Positions 1 through 10,192 of a DNA stretch of 64,000 bases are shown here, piece by piece (positions within the stretch are counted from its first letter, which is position 1; every line of letters begins with the position of its first letter). The DNA is from Gilvimarinus polysaccharolyticus (GTDB lineage: Bacteria > Pseudomonadota > Gammaproteobacteria > Pseudomonadales > Cellvibrionaceae). The position numbers and the translations under genes were made by a program. The notes under the pieces are model-generated. The model was given only the letters and a program-made list of their open reading frames with translations. It had not been told where the DNA came from and ran no database searches. The stretch is from positions 1,302,545 to 1,366,544 of the forward strand of contig NZ_LFIJ01000002.1 in NCBI RefSeq assembly GCF_001187555.1, written 5' to 3'.

Positions 1-1
1 A

Positions 2-922
2 GGTGATATTCCGTTCTTGCAAAAGCTTTGGCAGGGGCTGACAGATCGTTTGTCGGCAGCTGTCGCCCCAGCTGTTATTCACCAAGATATGCCACTAACG
101 CTGCGCTCACTCCGAGATTTAGCCCGTCAACCAATCGAAAAAATACGGGTCGACTCTCGCCAGAGTTGGACTCAAATGCGTGAGTTTGCCCATGAGTACT
201 GCCCCCAGCTGATCAATATTATCGAGTGTTATCAGGGCGAGCGGCCACTGTTGGACTTATATGGCGTAGAGGACGAAATCGCGCGAGCATTAGACCCACG
301 AGTCGGGCTTAAATCTAACGGTTACTTGATCATCGAGCAGACCGAAGCTATGACCACGGTGGATGTTAACACCGGTGCTTTTGTAGGGCGACGTAACCTC
401 GAAGAAACTATTTTTAAAACCAACATGGAAGCCGCAAGTGCTATTGCTCGACAATTGCGGGTGCGAAATATCGGCGGTATTATCGTGTTGGATTTTATTG
501 ATATGCAAGATCCAGAGCATCAGCGGCAAGTATTGCGCACACTTGAGAAAGCCCTCGAGCGCGACCACTCTAAAACCAATATCACTGGTGTGTCCGAGTT
601 GGGTTTGGTCGAAATGACTCGTAAGCGTACGCGCGAGTCGCTGGGCCAAATGCTCTGCGAGAGCTGCTCAGTGTGTCGCGGTCGAGGTCAGGTCAAGTCG
701 GCTGAAACAGTTTGTTATGAAGTGTTTCGCGAAATTTTGCGTGAAGCGCGCGCCTATGACAACGAGAAGTTCTTGGTGCTAGCCTCATCAGTAGTGGTCG
801 ATCGTTTACTTGATGAAGACGCCGCTTATGTCGCCGATCTTGAAGCTTTTATCGGCCGTACAATCGAATTTCAAGTAGAGCCTTTATTTACTCAGGAGCA
901 GTATGACATTGTACTGGTCTAA
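2..922 (+). CDS. rng: Ribonuclease G, 3' part (5' end outside window)
   Basis: Endoribonuclease of the RNase E/G family, which processes the 16S rRNA 5' end and decays some mRNAs in the cytoplasm. The reading frame is open from base 2, so the first codons seen (GDIPF) belong to the middle of the protein. About 307 residues remain of a family length near 490; the S1 domain lies upstream of the window. Visible landmarks are the metal-binding TVDVNTGAFVG and DFIDM segments of the catalytic domain, the MTRKRTRESL segment, and the zinc-link cysteines in CESCSVCRGRG. The short C-terminus without a long disordered tail argues for RNase G over RNase E. A yhdP-type gene follows 56 bp downstream, the usual rng-yhdP order. 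Confidence 0.95.
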   Translation, partial: GDIPFLQKLWQGLTDRLSAAVAPAVIHQDMPLTLRSLRDLARQPIEKIRVDSRQSWTQMREFAHEYCPQLINIIECYQGERPLLDLYGVEDEIARALDPRVGLKSNGYLIIEQTEAMTTVDVNTGAFVGRRNLEETIFKTNMEAASAIARQLRVRNIGGIIVLDFIDMQDPEHQRQVLRTLEKALERDHSKTNITGVSELGLVEMTRKRTRESLGQMLCESCSVCRGRGQVKSAETVCYEVFREILREARAYDNEKFLVLASSVVVDRLLDEDAAYVADLEAFIGRTIEFQVEPLFTQEQYDIVLV

Positions 923-978
923 CGCGCACGGCGGCTGGCGGGTAGCCAACTGTCATGCAGAGCGTTGAGGAATAACGA

Positions 979-3900
979 ATGTTGCGGGCGCTGAGCTACG
1001 TACTGCGAAAGTTTTTTTTAATACTGGCTGTGACGGTTATTACACTGGCGGTCTTGGTACAGATTGGCCGCAGTTTTTCATATTTATTGTCCGATTATCG
1101 CCCTCAGCTTGAGAGACTCTTGTCGCAGCAATCGGGAGTTGAGGTTAGGTTAAAGCAAATCAGTGCCGACTGGAGTGGCTTGCAGCCAGTGCTCGATGTG
1201 CAAGGGATCGAGGTTGATGCGCTTACCGGTGAGCGATTGCTTGCGATGGATAGCGCTCGTTTGCGCTTGGACATCATTGACTCTGTGCTGGCCTGGCGCC
1301 CCGTGTGGGGCAATGTCGAGTTGTCTGGGGGCGTTATGTCGTTGCGCCAAGACCAGCAAGGCCGCTGGAAACTGCAGGGGGTGAGCAATGATGGCAGCCC
1401 GACTAATGGCAACTTGCACGATACTATTCTTGATGTTTTATTGGCCTCGCGACGCATTGCCTTTAATAAAGCCCATCTAGATTTTCATTTCTATAATGGC
1501 GAGCAGTTGCGTCTTAACTCGCCATCGTTACTTCTGGAAAATAGCGGCAACTTTCATCGTTTAGTGTTACGTTTGGATGTTGCTGAGCATAACAACACGT
1601 TGTACTTTTTACTTGAAGGGCGCGGTGATCCGCGAGACAAACGATTTACTGCTGATGCTTATTTACAATTAAAAAACGTACCCGCTAATAAGTTGATCGA
1701 TGGGTTGCTGCAGCATGCCGGAATAACACGGCAAACAGAAACACAACCCCAACCCCAGGAAGCTACACCGGCTCAAGCTGTTCAGCTCACCGCAGATGCT
1801 GAGACTAAAACAATAAAATCTAGCGGCGAGGTCAGTGCCAATCTTTGGTTTGGTCGCAAAGCCGATAATCCTAGTGTCAGTGTTGTGGGGGATATTAGCG
1901 TAACGGATGTTAGCATTCCTTTGGCAGAGACCGATTTGTCGTTTGAGGGACTAACCGCCGATGTTAGTGGCCAACTGGCTGGACTCGACCGCTGGCATTT
2001 GGCGCTGCAGCAGTCACATTGGGTGTCGGATAAAGATACTCAGCTTGCATTGGATATAGTGGCGAGTCGCGCCCGCGCCGACGCACCGTTAAGCGTGTTG
2101 GTATCGCGGTTAGATTTAGCTGAGCTGACAGACTTTTTACAGAATAATGAATTGTTGGCAACACACCCTGCGTTAAGAAAACTGGTTGATAGTCTGGATG
2201 CCAAAGGCGAGGTTCAATCGCTAGAGCTGTCAGCGGCACCAAGTGATTGGTCTGCCTGGCGCTTAGCGACTAATGTGGATAATGTCAGTGTGGGCAGCTG
2301 GAATGGCGTGCCAGCATTTACCCATGTATCAGCTTATGTTGAAGCCAATGCGCAGGGTGGAAGTGTCCAGCTTGATTCGCGTAATGAATTTAGTATGGCG
2401 TTTCCTGGGGTGTATCGGCAGCCATTACATTTCGATCAGGCACGCGGCCAGGTGGCTTGGCATTTGCGCCCCGATGCGCATCGTATTTATGTGAACAGCG
2501 GGCCATTAGTCGTATCCGATGGTGATGAGCGGGCAGAGGGCTATTTTCATCTGGAGATACCTTGGCAGTCTGATGCTGGATTGATAGATCTGACGGTTTA
2601 CACCAGTGCCGAGAATATGTCCGCTAATCAATATCGCAAATATTTGCCAACGATTGTGCCTGATGAATTAAGACGTTACTTGGCGCACGGTATTGGTGAG
2701 GATAACCCGGGCGAGGCAACTCGCGCGGCGTTTATTTATCGTGGGGCAATCAATAGTTCTGAGCTCGCAGATCATAGTGTAGCGCTCGCGTTAGATGTTA
2801 CTGATGGATATTTTAACTACCACCCAGAATGGCCCGCGGTGCGTAACTTAGAGGGCCATCTGCTGTTAGATGACACCGATTTGTACACCCGTTTTACCCG
2901 GGGGCAGATCTACAACAGCGATGTGATCAATGCCAGCGTAACGCTAAAAGATAATCCCGTGGATGAAGGTAAAGTATTGGCTGTTACCGGTCAGTTAGAC
3001 GGTATCGCGAGTGATGGCTTGCGTATCCTACGTCAAAGCGTACTGCGCCATTACGTTGGCGACAGTATGGATAGTTGGTATCTGCATGGTGATTTAGATG
3101 CGGTGGTGGATTTGACTATTCCGTTAACCTCGGGTGCCGCTGGCAGTTATCATAACTTGAATATTGATGTTGATGCTTCAATGTTTGCCCTGGATAACTA
3201 CGATTTAGAGTTGGCCGACTTCAGCGGTAAAATTTTTTATAACAGCGATACCGGATTGCGTTCGGAGCAATTGCAGGGACAATTGTTTGGTCATAATGCT
3301 GCGATTAATTTAACTACGCAATTTACCGAGCAGCGACAAAGCGGAACACTAATTGATGTTGATACCCGCGCGAGTGTTAAGCAGTTGGCTCGCTGGAGTA
3401 ATCAGCCTGGGTTGCTTTTTGCTGAAGGTGAGGTTGCCTTAAATGTTCATGTTGAGCTGGATCATGGCGAGGATTCAAATGCGCTAAGCAGTCAGCCCGA
3501 TGAGTTTTTGATTGATGATAAAAGCCTGCATGAACCGCAGGATGATTTAATCGCCGCCGTTGCGATCACCGCCGATCTTGAAAACGTTAAGGTTAATTTA
3601 CCTGCACCATTGGGTAAAAAATCCTCTGTGCCCGGTCAGCTGGTAATGAATTATATTTTAGGCAAACAGACAGCTCTGGCAGATGTGCATTACTTAGATC
3701 AGCTGCGGGCTATGGTATACCTAGAGCCCGAGAGTCAGCGTTTGCTCGGTGGCGCGATCGCTTTAGGGGAAGAGCCTACGCTGTTGACGAGCCCAGCATT
3801 ACACTTCACTGGCAAGCTAGATACTATTGATGTAGCAAGTTGGCAACAGGTATGGCAACGCTACGCTGATTACTCTAGTCAATCACAAAATGAGTCTGTT

Positions 3901-5064
3901 GCCCCATCGGACGTAGGTGCTTTGGCCTCGCTGGCAGTGCCGCTTTCAGCCGATCTGCAGATCGCCGAGCAGTCGTTGGGCGGTATGAATATTCAAGACT
4001 TGCGGTTGCAATTGCGTCAGTTGCCGGATGCGTGGGATTTTATAGTGACCAGTGATACGCTAACCGGCGAACTCAATTGGCCGCTGAATAAAAACACACC
4101 CGCGCGTCTTAATCTGTCACACCTGCGGCTTCCTAAGCCGCCCGCAGAAGATGCCGGGACGATAAATAATGCTGAGCTTAGTGTGGCTTTAAAGCCGCGC
4201 TTAACGTCAGAGTTGCTCGATCAGTTGCGGCCGGTACAAGTCACTATTGAACAGTTTAAATGGGGCGATGAAAGTTACGGCCGCTGGCAATTCAATCTCC
4301 AACCCGCTCCCGATGCGCTATTGCTGACGGATGTACAGGGCGAGGTGCGGGGCTTAACGATAACTGGGCGTGACACTGATGGCGCCATCTTAGATTGGCA
4401 GCTTGCCCCAGAGCGTACACAATTAATTGCGCGGGTGAGCGCCACGGATATGGCTGAGGTAATGCAGCAATGGAACGCACCGCAAAGTATTGAAAGTGAG
4501 TCGGCCGATTATAAGCTGAACTTAAACTGGCCCGGCGGCCCGGCGGCCTTTGAGCTTGTCGCCATTGAGGGTGATGTTGAGGTTAATATCGGCTCGGGCC
4601 GTTTTATTCGCGACTCCGCGATTGAGGGTGAAGGATTATTGCGGCTGATGGGGTTATTCAATTTTGATTCGTTAGCGCGCAGGTTACGGCTCGACTTTTC
4701 TGATCTGTACAAAAGCGGCTTAACCTTTGATGAGATAACCGGGGCGGTACATTTCTCTCGAGGCCAGATGGCTGTTGCGGAACCGGTGTTGCTGCGCAGC
4801 CCGTCGAGCCGCATGCAATTAACCGGGGCGGTTAACTTGGTGGATCAAACACTCGATACGCGGCTGGTGGCTACGCTGCCGATGGGGGGCAATTTAACGG
4901 TTATTGCCGCGTTGGCGGCTGGTCTGCCGGCTGCGGCTGGGGTTTTTGTTATCAGTAAGTTGTTTGAAGAACAAATGAATAAGATGACGAGTATCTCGTA
5001 TAGCATCACCGGAGATTGGGATGATCCGGTGACGGCGTTCGACCGCGCAGCTGAAGTCGAATAG
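979..5064 (+). CDS. yhdP: YhdP family AsmA-like envelope protein
   Basis: Very large (1361 aa) AsmA/TamB-like protein. Family members are anchored in the inner membrane and reach across the periplasm; E. coli YhdP takes part in phospholipid transport to the outer membrane. Seen here: an N-terminal membrane segment at about residues 12-35, then a long beta-rich body with many alternating hydrophobic strands and no catalytic motif. The C-terminal part (about 1180-1350, with GSGRFIRDSAIEGEGLLRLMG and a PMGGNLTV segment) is the conserved AsmA-like end. ATG is preceded by TTGAGG. It lies directly behind rng and converges on darP. The assignment rests on size, topology and position. Confidence 0.88.
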   Translation: MLRALSYVLRKFFLILAVTVITLAVLVQIGRSFSYLLSDYRPQLERLLSQQSGVEVRLKQISADWSGLQPVLDVQGIEVDALTGERLLAMDSARLRLDIIDSVLAWRPVWGNVELSGGVMSLRQDQQGRWKLQGVSNDGSPTNGNLHDTILDVLLASRRIAFNKAHLDFHFYNGEQLRLNSPSLLLENSGNFHRLVLRLDVAEHNNTLYFLLEGRGDPRDKRFTADAYLQLKNVPANKLIDGLLQHAGITRQTETQPQPQEATPAQAVQLTADAETKTIKSSGEVSANLWFGRKADNPSVSVVGDISVTDVSIPLAETDLSFEGLTADVSGQLAGLDRWHLALQQSHWVSDKDTQLALDIVASRARADAPLSVLVSRLDLAELTDFLQNNELLATHPALRKLVDSLDAKGEVQSLELSAAPSDWSAWRLATNVDNVSVGSWNGVPAFTHVSAYVEANAQGGSVQLDSRNEFSMAFPGVYRQPLHFDQARGQVAWHLRPDAHRIYVNSGPLVVSDGDERAEGYFHLEIPWQSDAGLIDLTVYTSAENMSANQYRKYLPTIVPDELRRYLAHGIGEDNPGEATRAAFIYRGAINSSELADHSVALALDVTDGYFNYHPEWPAVRNLEGHLLLDDTDLYTRFTRGQIYNSDVINASVTLKDNPVDEGKVLAVTGQLDGIASDGLRILRQSVLRHYVGDSMDSWYLHGDLDAVVDLTIPLTSGAAGSYHNLNIDVDASMFALDNYDLELADFSGKIFYNSDTGLRSEQLQGQLFGHNAAINLTTQFTEQRQSGTLIDVDTRASVKQLARWSNQPGLLFAEGEVALNVHVELDHGEDSNALSSQPDEFLIDDKSLHEPQDDLIAAVAITADLENVKVNLPAPLGKKSSVPGQLVMNYILGKQTALADVHYLDQLRAMVYLEPESQRLLGGAIALGEEPTLLTSPALHFTGKLDTIDVASWQQVWQRYADYSSQSQNESVAPSDVGALASLAVPLSADLQIAEQSLGGMNIQDLRLQLRQLPDAWDFIVTSDTLTGELNWPLNKNTPARLNLSHLRLPKPPAEDAGTINNAELSVALKPRLTSELLDQLRPVQVTIEQFKWGDESYGRWQFNLQPAPDALLLTDVQGEVRGLTITGRDTDGAILDWQLAPERTQLIARVSATDMAEVMQQWNAPQSIESESADYKLNLNWPGGPAAFELVAIEGDVEVNIGSGRFIRDSAIEGEGLLRLMGLFNFDSLARRLRLDFSDLYKSGLTFDEITGAVHFSRGQMAVAEPVLLRSPSSRMQLTGAVNLVDQTLDTRLVATLPMGGNLTVIAALAAGLPAAAGVFVISKLFEEQMNKMTSISYSITGDWDDPVTAFDRAAEVE

Positions 5065-5090
5065 TGTCGCGAATCCAGAGGCGTTAGGAC

Positions 5091-5117
5091 GGCCTCGCCT
5101 TAAGGCCGAAGCCTTTT
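5091..5117. terminator. Candidate bidirectional terminator between yhdP and darP
   Basis: GGCCTCG and CGAAGCC arms, with one mismatch, enclose the palindrome CCTTAAGG, and TTTT follows on the plus strand. It lies in the 57-bp gap between two convergent genes. The U-tract is short, so strength is uncertain. Confidence 0.45.
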
Positions 5118-5121
5118 ATGG

Positions 5122-5643
5122 CTAATCGTTTTGCGCCAGTGTGTCGCGAATATAACGAAACAGCTTACGGGAGTTGGTAGTTGCTTTTTCATGTGGCTGC
5201 TTTTTGTTTGCTTGGCGAATAAGCTGACGCAAATGTTGAATATCGGTGTCGGGGTATTCGGTAATAAAGCGACTCAAAGCGTCATTGTCATCACTTAATA
5301 ATTCATCGCGCCAGCGCTCAATCACGTGTTGCCGCTGGACGCTAAGAGTACCCTGGGATTTGATCGCGGTAAGCTGCGCGGCAATATCGTCACCATCCAC
5401 CAACTGCATTAATCGGCCGATACGCTGCAACTGACGGCGTTTGGCTTCACGCTGCCGAATCCGCTCAATCTCAATGATCGCTTCACGTAACTCGTCGGGC
5501 AGTTCAATGCCTGCAAGTTGTGAGGCTTTGAGCTCGGTTAACTCTCGTCCGAGATCTTGCAGTACGTGCATATCCCGCTTGCGTTGAGATTTACTCGGAC
5601 CTTCGTCAAACTCTTCGGCTTCTGATTCAAAATCTGTGGTCAT
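5122..5643 (-). CDS. darP: Ribosome biogenesis factor DarP (YjgA, DUF615)
   Basis: Small cytoplasmic, highly charged helical protein (173 aa) of the YjgA/DUF615 family, which associates with 50S ribosomal precursors late in assembly. The family signature is seen in the acidic start (ESEAEEFDEGPSKSQRKRDMHVLQDLG) and in the segment LPDELREAIIEIERIRQREAKRRQLQRIGRLMQ, cited here in part; the C-terminal half is Arg/Gln/Lys rich. Length fits the family. It is last in the run of minus-strand genes, 75 bp after ptsO, and may have its own promoter. Confidence 0.9.
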   Translation of the reverse strand: MTTDFESEAEEFDEGPSKSQRKRDMHVLQDLGRELTELKASQLAGIELPDELREAIIEIERIRQREAKRRQLQRIGRLMQLVDGDDIAAQLTAIKSQGTLSVQRQHVIERWRDELLSDDNDALSRFITEYPDTDIQHLRQLIRQANKKQPHEKATTNSRKLFRYIRDTLAQND

Positions 5644-5718
5644 GGTGTTGCGCTTGGCTCGTGTTGGGTGGGTAGGCGATTATAGCAGCTCGTGCTAACT
5701 GGCGCAGGAGGCCGTTGG

Positions 5719-5991
5719 TTATTCGTCTTGCTCGTCAAAGCCGGATTCAATTAATGCGCAAATTGCCGCTAAGGCTTGCTCTTCTTGGGGGCCATCGGCG
5801 CGTACCCATAAATCTGTGCCAATGCCGGCCGCCAGCATCATCAGTGCCATCATGCTGGCACAATCGGCTGTTTTATCGGCCACTTGCAGTTGGATTTGGC
5901 ACGGATACTCTTTGCCCAGAGCCACTAGTTTGGCAGCAGAGCGGGCGTGTAATCCTTTACGGTTGACGATAGTGACAAGCTTTTCGGGCAT
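5719..5991 (-). CDS. ptsO: Nitrogen-PTS phosphocarrier NPr (HPr family)
   Basis: HPr-like phosphocarrier (90 aa) of the nitrogen PTS. It passes phosphate from EI-Ntr to EIIA-Ntr (PtsN) and has a regulatory rather than a sugar-uptake role. The phosphorylatable histidine is H15 in RKGLHARSAAKL. The residue two after the arginine pair is Ser-Ala rather than the Pro-Ala of sugar-type HPr, which fits an NPr. Its ATG directly abuts the stop codon of rapZ, so the two are almost certainly co-translated. Gene order ptsN-rapZ-ptsO is as in other gammaproteobacteria. Confidence 0.93.
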   Translation of the reverse strand: MPEKLVTIVNRKGLHARSAAKLVALGKEYPCQIQLQVADKTADCASMMALMMLAAGIGTDLWVRADGPQEEQALAAICALIESGFDEQDE

Positions 5992-6870
5992 TTAATGACG
6001 CTCTTTGGTTGCGTGACCAAGCTCGCGATGCCGAACCTGAACATTGTCTAATTGTGTGGCAAAGTGAGCTTGCAGCTTTTCGCATAAGTAAACCGAGCGG
6101 TGTTGGCCGCCGGTGCAGCCTATGGCAATCGTAGTGTAGCTGCGATTGTTCGCTTGGTAATGCGGCCACCAGCGAGTTAAAAACCCTTGTATGTCTAACA
6201 ACATATCTTGCACCAGTGGTTGCTCATCAAGAAATTTTGCAACATCTGGATTAAGCCCAGTTTGGCTGCGCAAATTTGGATCCCAGTGAGGGTTAGGCAG
6301 ACAGCGAGCATCAAAGACTAGGTCGGCATTGTTTGGCGGGCCATGCTTAAAGCCAAATGATTCGAACAATACCGCCATGCCCTCGACGTTAGGTTCGGCG
6401 ACTCGTTCTCTGACTAAGTCGCGCAGTTGGTGCATGTTTAACGTACTGGTATCGACTACCCAGTCGGCGCTGTCACGCATAGGGAGCAACAGCTGCTGTT
6501 CGGTTTCAATCGCCTCAATTAAATTGGTGTGCTTATCGCTCAATGGGTGTTTGCGCCGAGTTTCACTAAACCGCTGAACAATTTTGTTCGCATCGGCATC
6601 CAAAAAAACCACCGTAAACGGCAGGCCTGCATTGCGTAGCGGCTCAATGGCCGAGGGAAACATGGCCAAGTCTTGCCAGGCATCACGAATATCAATGCCA
6701 ATTGCAAAGTTTTGGTTTTCGGCGTCTTTGTGCAGTTGTATTTGATCGACCAGCGTGGGTAGCAGGCTAATGGGTAGATTGTCGATACAATTATAGCCCG
6801 AGTCTTCCAGCGCATTAAGCGCAGTACTTTTACCCGAGCCCGACAATCCGCTGACAATGACAAGGTGCAT
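5992..6870 (-). CDS. rapZ: RNase adapter protein RapZ
   Basis: RapZ (292 aa) is a nucleotide-binding adapter. In enterics it delivers the small RNA GlmZ to RNase E and so controls glucosamine-6-phosphate synthase. A P-loop GLSGSGKS lies at residues 8-15. The conserved C-terminal ligand-binding segment is seen as GCTGGQHRSVYLCE, followed by a basic tail ending in ATKERH. Length is typical. It sits between ptsN (14 bp upstream) and ptsO (no gap). Whether GlmY/GlmZ-type RNAs exist in this organism cannot be judged from the window. Confidence 0.95.
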   Translation of the reverse strand: MHLVIVSGLSGSGKSTALNALEDSGYNCIDNLPISLLPTLVDQIQLHKDAENQNFAIGIDIRDAWQDLAMFPSAIEPLRNAGLPFTVVFLDADANKIVQRFSETRRKHPLSDKHTNLIEAIETEQQLLLPMRDSADWVVDTSTLNMHQLRDLVRERVAEPNVEGMAVLFESFGFKHGPPNNADLVFDARCLPNPHWDPNLRSQTGLNPDVAKFLDEQPLVQDMLLDIQGFLTRWWPHYQANNRSYTTIAIGCTGGQHRSVYLCEKLQAHFATQLDNVQVRHRELGHATKERH

Positions 6871-6884
6871 ACGAGCCCGCCTAC

Positions 6885-7340
6885 TTAATTGTCGTGAGCG
6901 ATGGCGGCAGCGTATAAGGCTTGGCTGGTGTCGGCATCGCGCAGTGTTTGTCGGTAGGTGCTTTCGTTAAGTGCGCTGGCCAGCGCTGCCAAGGTATGTA
7001 GATGTTCATCGTTGGCTTGGTCAGGCACTAGGATGGCAAATATTACGTCTACGGGCTCGCCGTCTATCGCGTCGAAATCGATAGGCTCCTTTAGTGTGAT
7101 CAGCGTCGCTATCGTTGTTTCACAGCCGGGGAGGCGGCTGTGCGGGATGGCGATGCCGTGGCCGATGCCAGTTGAGCCGAGCTTTTCACGCGCCACTAAG
7201 CGACGAAAAATCTCGTCGGCGCTTAAGCCTGGAGAACTATCGGCGATGGTGTTGGCCAAGATCTCGAGTGCGCGCTTTTTGCTGACACCTTCAATAAGGC
7301 TCAGGGTGCGTTCAGGCGATAAAATCTGTGCAATTTGCAT
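6885..7340 (-). CDS. ptsN: Nitrogen-PTS EIIA protein PtsN
   Basis: EIIA-Ntr (151 aa), the end acceptor of the nitrogen PTS. In its phosphorylated or free form it regulates potassium transport, sigma-54 related functions and other targets. The fructose-type EIIA fold is recognisable. The active histidine is H67 in GHGIAIPHSRLPG, preceded by REKLGSTGIG. It follows hpf by 23 bp and precedes rapZ by 14 bp in one operon with rpoN upstream. Confidence 0.95.
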   Translation of the reverse strand: MQIAQILSPERTLSLIEGVSKKRALEILANTIADSSPGLSADEIFRRLVAREKLGSTGIGHGIAIPHSRLPGCETTIATLITLKEPIDFDAIDGEPVDVIFAILVPDQANDEHLHTLAALASALNESTYRQTLRDADTSQALYAAAIAHDN

Positions 7341-7363
7341 AATATTTGACGTATTTAAAGTGA

Positions 7364-7654
7364 TCAGCGGTGGCTGCGAAGTTTTTCTTTATGTTTGATT
7401 AATTGCCGATCGAGTTTATCGGTCATGGCATCAATCGCGGTGTAGAGATCGTCGGCTTCGGCTTCAGCAAAAATATCTTTACCGTTGACATGAATATTGG
7501 CCTCGGCTTTTTGTGCTTGTTTTTCTACCGATACGGTGACGTTGATGGTCGTAATTAAATCATTGTGATGAGTCAGTCGTTCTAGCTTAGATTCTATGTG
7601 TTGATGAATCGCCTCGGTGACATCTACGTGATGGCCGCTGATGGTTACTTGCAT
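7364..7654 (-). CDS. hpf: Ribosome hibernation promoting factor, short form
   Basis: Short HPF/YfiA-type protein (96 aa). It binds the 30S decoding channel in stationary phase and favours 100S dimer formation. The sequence opens MQVTISGHHVDVTEAIHQHI and has the conserved EADDLYTAIDAMTDKLDRQL helix near the end. There is no C-terminal dimerisation domain, so it is the short gammaproteobacterial form. Start ATG has GAGGAACGG upstream. A 125-bp gap separates it from rpoN, so it may be partly independently transcribed. Confidence 0.94.
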   Translation of the reverse strand: MQVTISGHHVDVTEAIHQHIESKLERLTHHNDLITTINVTVSVEKQAQKAEANIHVNGKDIFAEAEADDLYTAIDAMTDKLDRQLIKHKEKLRSHR

Positions 7655-7740
7655 AGACCGTTCCTCATATCTGTATTTTTAATACTGTGTTGCTACTGTT
7701 GCATGACTAAAAACGCAGAGTGATCTTAAAACACTGCGCC

Positions 7741-7768
7741 AGTAAACCTCAACATAGCAAGGTTTACT
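7741..7768. repeat. Inverted repeat between rpoN and hpf
   Basis: Perfect 9-bp arms AGTAAACCT and AGGTTTACT around a 10-base loop, just downstream of the rpoN stop. There is no run of U in the rpoN direction, so it is a weak terminator or an mRNA-processing/stability element at best. Confidence 0.45.
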
Positions 7769-7779
7769 CGTTCTGTCAT

Positions 7780-9309
7780 TTAATCGCCTAATCCCTTGCG
7801 CTCGTTAGAGGGGGGGATGTTTAGTGATTCGCGATATTTGGCAATGGTTCGGCGAGCAACGCGAATCCCTTGATCCGATAGCATGTCGGTGATCTTGCTG
7901 TCGCTCAGTGGTTTTTTCGGGTTTTCGGCCGCTACTAGTTTTTTAATAATAGCTCGTATTGCGGTGGATGAGCACTCGCCGCCAGAATCTGTACTTACGT
8001 GGCTTGAGAAAAAGTATTTAAGCTCGAAGATCCCCTGCGGTGTGTGCATGTATTTTTGGGTGGTCACCCGAGAGATGGTTGATTCGTGCATCTCGACCAG
8101 TTCGGCTATATCGTGCAGCACCAGAGGCTTCATGGCCTCGGCACCGTACTCTAAAAACCCACGCTGCTTTTCGACAATACAGGTCGAGACTTTTAATAAG
8201 GTCTCGTTGCGGCTTTGCAGGCTTTTTAAAAACCAGCGCGCTTCTTGTAGATTATCTTTTAAGAAAGTGTTGTCGCGGCTCGAGTCGGCGCGTTTTACCA
8301 TCGAGGCATAGCCGCTATTAATACGTATCTTAGGGGCAATGTCAGGATTTAGCTCAACGGTCCAGCGCCCTTCTTTTTTATCGACAAATACATCGGGCAC
8401 CACATATTCGGTTTCACTAGTACTGATGCCATCGCCGGGGTGTGGGTTGAGGGTTTTAATAAGCGCTACGGCCTGAGCCAGCTCAGGCTCTTTAAGTCGG
8501 GTTTTACGCATCAGTTGGCGGTAATCACGGCTGCCGAGCAGTGGCAGGTGGAGGCGGACGATCAATTTTGCCGCTTCTAAAAAAGGCGTGTCTTTATCGA
8601 ACTGAGCAAGCTGCACCAATAGGCAATCGACCAAGTCGATACTGCAGGCGCCACACGGGTCAAATTGTTGCAGACGGTGCTGAACAGCTTGTACCTCGTC
8701 CAGTTCAAGGTCGTCCCAGTTGGCGGTGAGACCCTCGTAGATATCTTCGATGGTATTGCTAAGCAACCCAGAAGGCTCGACCGAGTCGATAATCGCCATG
8801 GCAATAATCTCATCCCGCTCGGACATGGGCGTCAAGTTAAGCTGCCACATTAAATGATCGTAGAGCGATTCGGTATTGCCTCGACGGCTTTCAAAGTCGC
8901 TATCATCACCGTCGTAGTTACTGGCCGGCAAGGTTGAGGCTGAGCTCTCGTAAATATCATCCCAGCTGGTGTCGACGGGTAGGTCTTGTGGGATTGATTC
9001 GTTCCACTCACCGTCGGCGGTGGATTCATCGGCTTCGGTGGTGTTGGCGCTTGAGGCTTCTGAGTTGTGCTGCTCATCGGAGTTGTTGTCGCGACGATCA
9101 TTTTTGTCGTCTGCGGTGTTGTCTTTTTGCTCGCGGTCTCCGCCGTCCTCCACGCTCTCTTCTACTTCGAGCATGGGGTTTGAGTCTAGCGCTTCTTGGA
9201 TTTCTTGTTGTAGGTCCAGCGTCGACAGTTGCAACAGGCGGATGGCCTGCTGCAGTTGCGGCGTCATGGTGAGCTGTTGACCCATTTTAAGCTGTAGGGA
9301 TTGCTTCAT
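7780..9309 (-). CDS. rpoN: RNA polymerase sigma-54 factor
   Basis: Sigma-54 (509 aa), directing RNA polymerase to -24/-12 promoters that need enhancer-binding ATPases. The regions appear in order: a Gln/Leu-rich activator-interacting start (residues 1-50, with [17 protein letters not shown]), a long acidic region II (about 55-130), the core-binding part, a helix-turn-helix around 375-400, and the RpoN box ARRTIAKYR at about 485-493. Region II is rich in Asp, Glu, Asn and Ser. Position between lptB and hpf is conserved. A 156-bp gap to lptB shows no clear signal. Confidence 0.97.
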   Translation of the reverse strand: MKQSLQLKMGQQLTMTPQLQQAIRLLQLSTLDLQQEIQEALDSNPMLEVEESVEDGGDREQKDNTADDKNDRRDNNSDEQHNSEASSANTTEADESTADGEWNESIPQDLPVDTSWDDIYESSASTLPASNYDGDDSDFESRRGNTESLYDHLMWQLNLTPMSERDEIIAMAIIDSVEPSGLLSNTIEDIYEGLTANWDDLELDEVQAVQHRLQQFDPCGACSIDLVDCLLVQLAQFDKDTPFLEAAKLIVRLHLPLLGSRDYRQLMRKTRLKEPELAQAVALIKTLNPHPGDGISTSETEYVVPDVFVDKKEGRWTVELNPDIAPKIRINSGYASMVKRADSSRDNTFLKDNLQEARWFLKSLQSRNETLLKVSTCIVEKQRGFLEYGAEAMKPLVLHDIAELVEMHESTISRVTTQKYMHTPQGIFELKYFFSSHVSTDSGGECSSTAIRAIIKKLVAAENPKKPLSDSKITDMLSDQGIRVARRTIAKYRESLNIPPSNERKGLGD

Positions 9310-9465
9310 GATGTTGGCAATGGCTCTCAGATTAGGTCGTGAAAATAGTTGCTGTCACTGTAGAGTTTAGTCATCAACCAAGAGCCTAGCAATAGCATTA
9401 AGCAATCTTTGTGCCTGAAGACCAACAAATCAAAATTGTCAAGTGAGGCGTGCAGTCTTGCGCTG

Positions 9466-10191
9466 TTACAGCATGAAATTATCGCCTAGATACACTTTAC
9501 GGACTTTTTGGTTGGCAAGGACTTGGGCCGAGCTGCCCTCGGCAATGATATGGCCTTCGCTGACGATGTAGGCTTTTTCGCAGATACCCAAGGTTTCGCG
9601 GACATTATGATCGGTAATTAAAATACCAATACCGCGATCTTTTAGGTGACGTACGATATGCTGAATATCGCTCACCGAGATTGGGTCAACGCCGGCAAAG
9701 GGCTCGTCGAGTAAAATAAATGCAGGGTCGGTTGCCAGCGCGCGGGCGATTTCGACCCGCCGGCGCTCGCCACCTGAGAGCGACATGCCAAGATTGTCGC
9801 GGATATGGGTGATATGAAACTCTTGCAGTAATTGCTCGAGTTGTTCCAAGCGCTGTTTCCGCTTGAGGTCGCGGCGAGTCTCTAAAATGGCCAAAATATT
9901 GTCCGCTACCGACAGCTTGCGAAACACCGAAGCCTCTTGCGGTAAATATCCGATACCGGCACGTGCTCGGCCGTGTATCGGCAGTCGCGTTAGGTCTAGA
10001 TCATCTAGGGTGACTCGGCCTTTATCGGCTTTAACCAGCCCCGCAATCATATAAAAACAGGTGGTTTTGCCTGCTCCGTTGGGGCCGAGTAGGCCGACAA
10101 TTTCTCCGCTATTAACCGAGATAGAGACATCGGCAACGACTTGCCGGCGCTTGTAACTTTTGGCGAGATTGTGCGCTGTTAATGTAGCCAT
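9466..10191 (-). CDS. lptB: LPS export ABC transporter ATP-binding protein LptB
   Basis: ATPase of the LptB2FGC complex that powers LPS extraction from the inner membrane (241 aa). Walker A GPNGAGKT lies at about residues 36-43, the signature LSGGERRR in the middle, and Walker [14 protein letters not shown] after it. The open frame continues 21 codons upstream, but that part lies inside lptA. The chosen ATG ([14 protein letters not shown]) is the family N-terminus and begins one base after the lptA stop. Confidence 0.96.
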   Translation of the reverse strand: MATLTAHNLAKSYKRRQVVADVSISVNSGEIVGLLGPNGAGKTTCFYMIAGLVKADKGRVTLDDLDLTRLPIHGRARAGIGYLPQEASVFRKLSVADNILAILETRRDLKRKQRLEQLEQLLQEFHITHIRDNLGMSLSGGERRRVEIARALATDPAFILLDEPFAGVDPISVSDIQHIVRHLKDRGIGILITDHNVRETLGICEKAYIVSEGHIIAEGSSAQVLANQKVRKVYLGDNFML

Positions 10192-10192
10192 A

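Noticed and set aside
8934-9280. Arg- and Ser-rich plus-strand frames opposite rpoN
   Set aside because: Shadows of the acidic region II of sigma-54.
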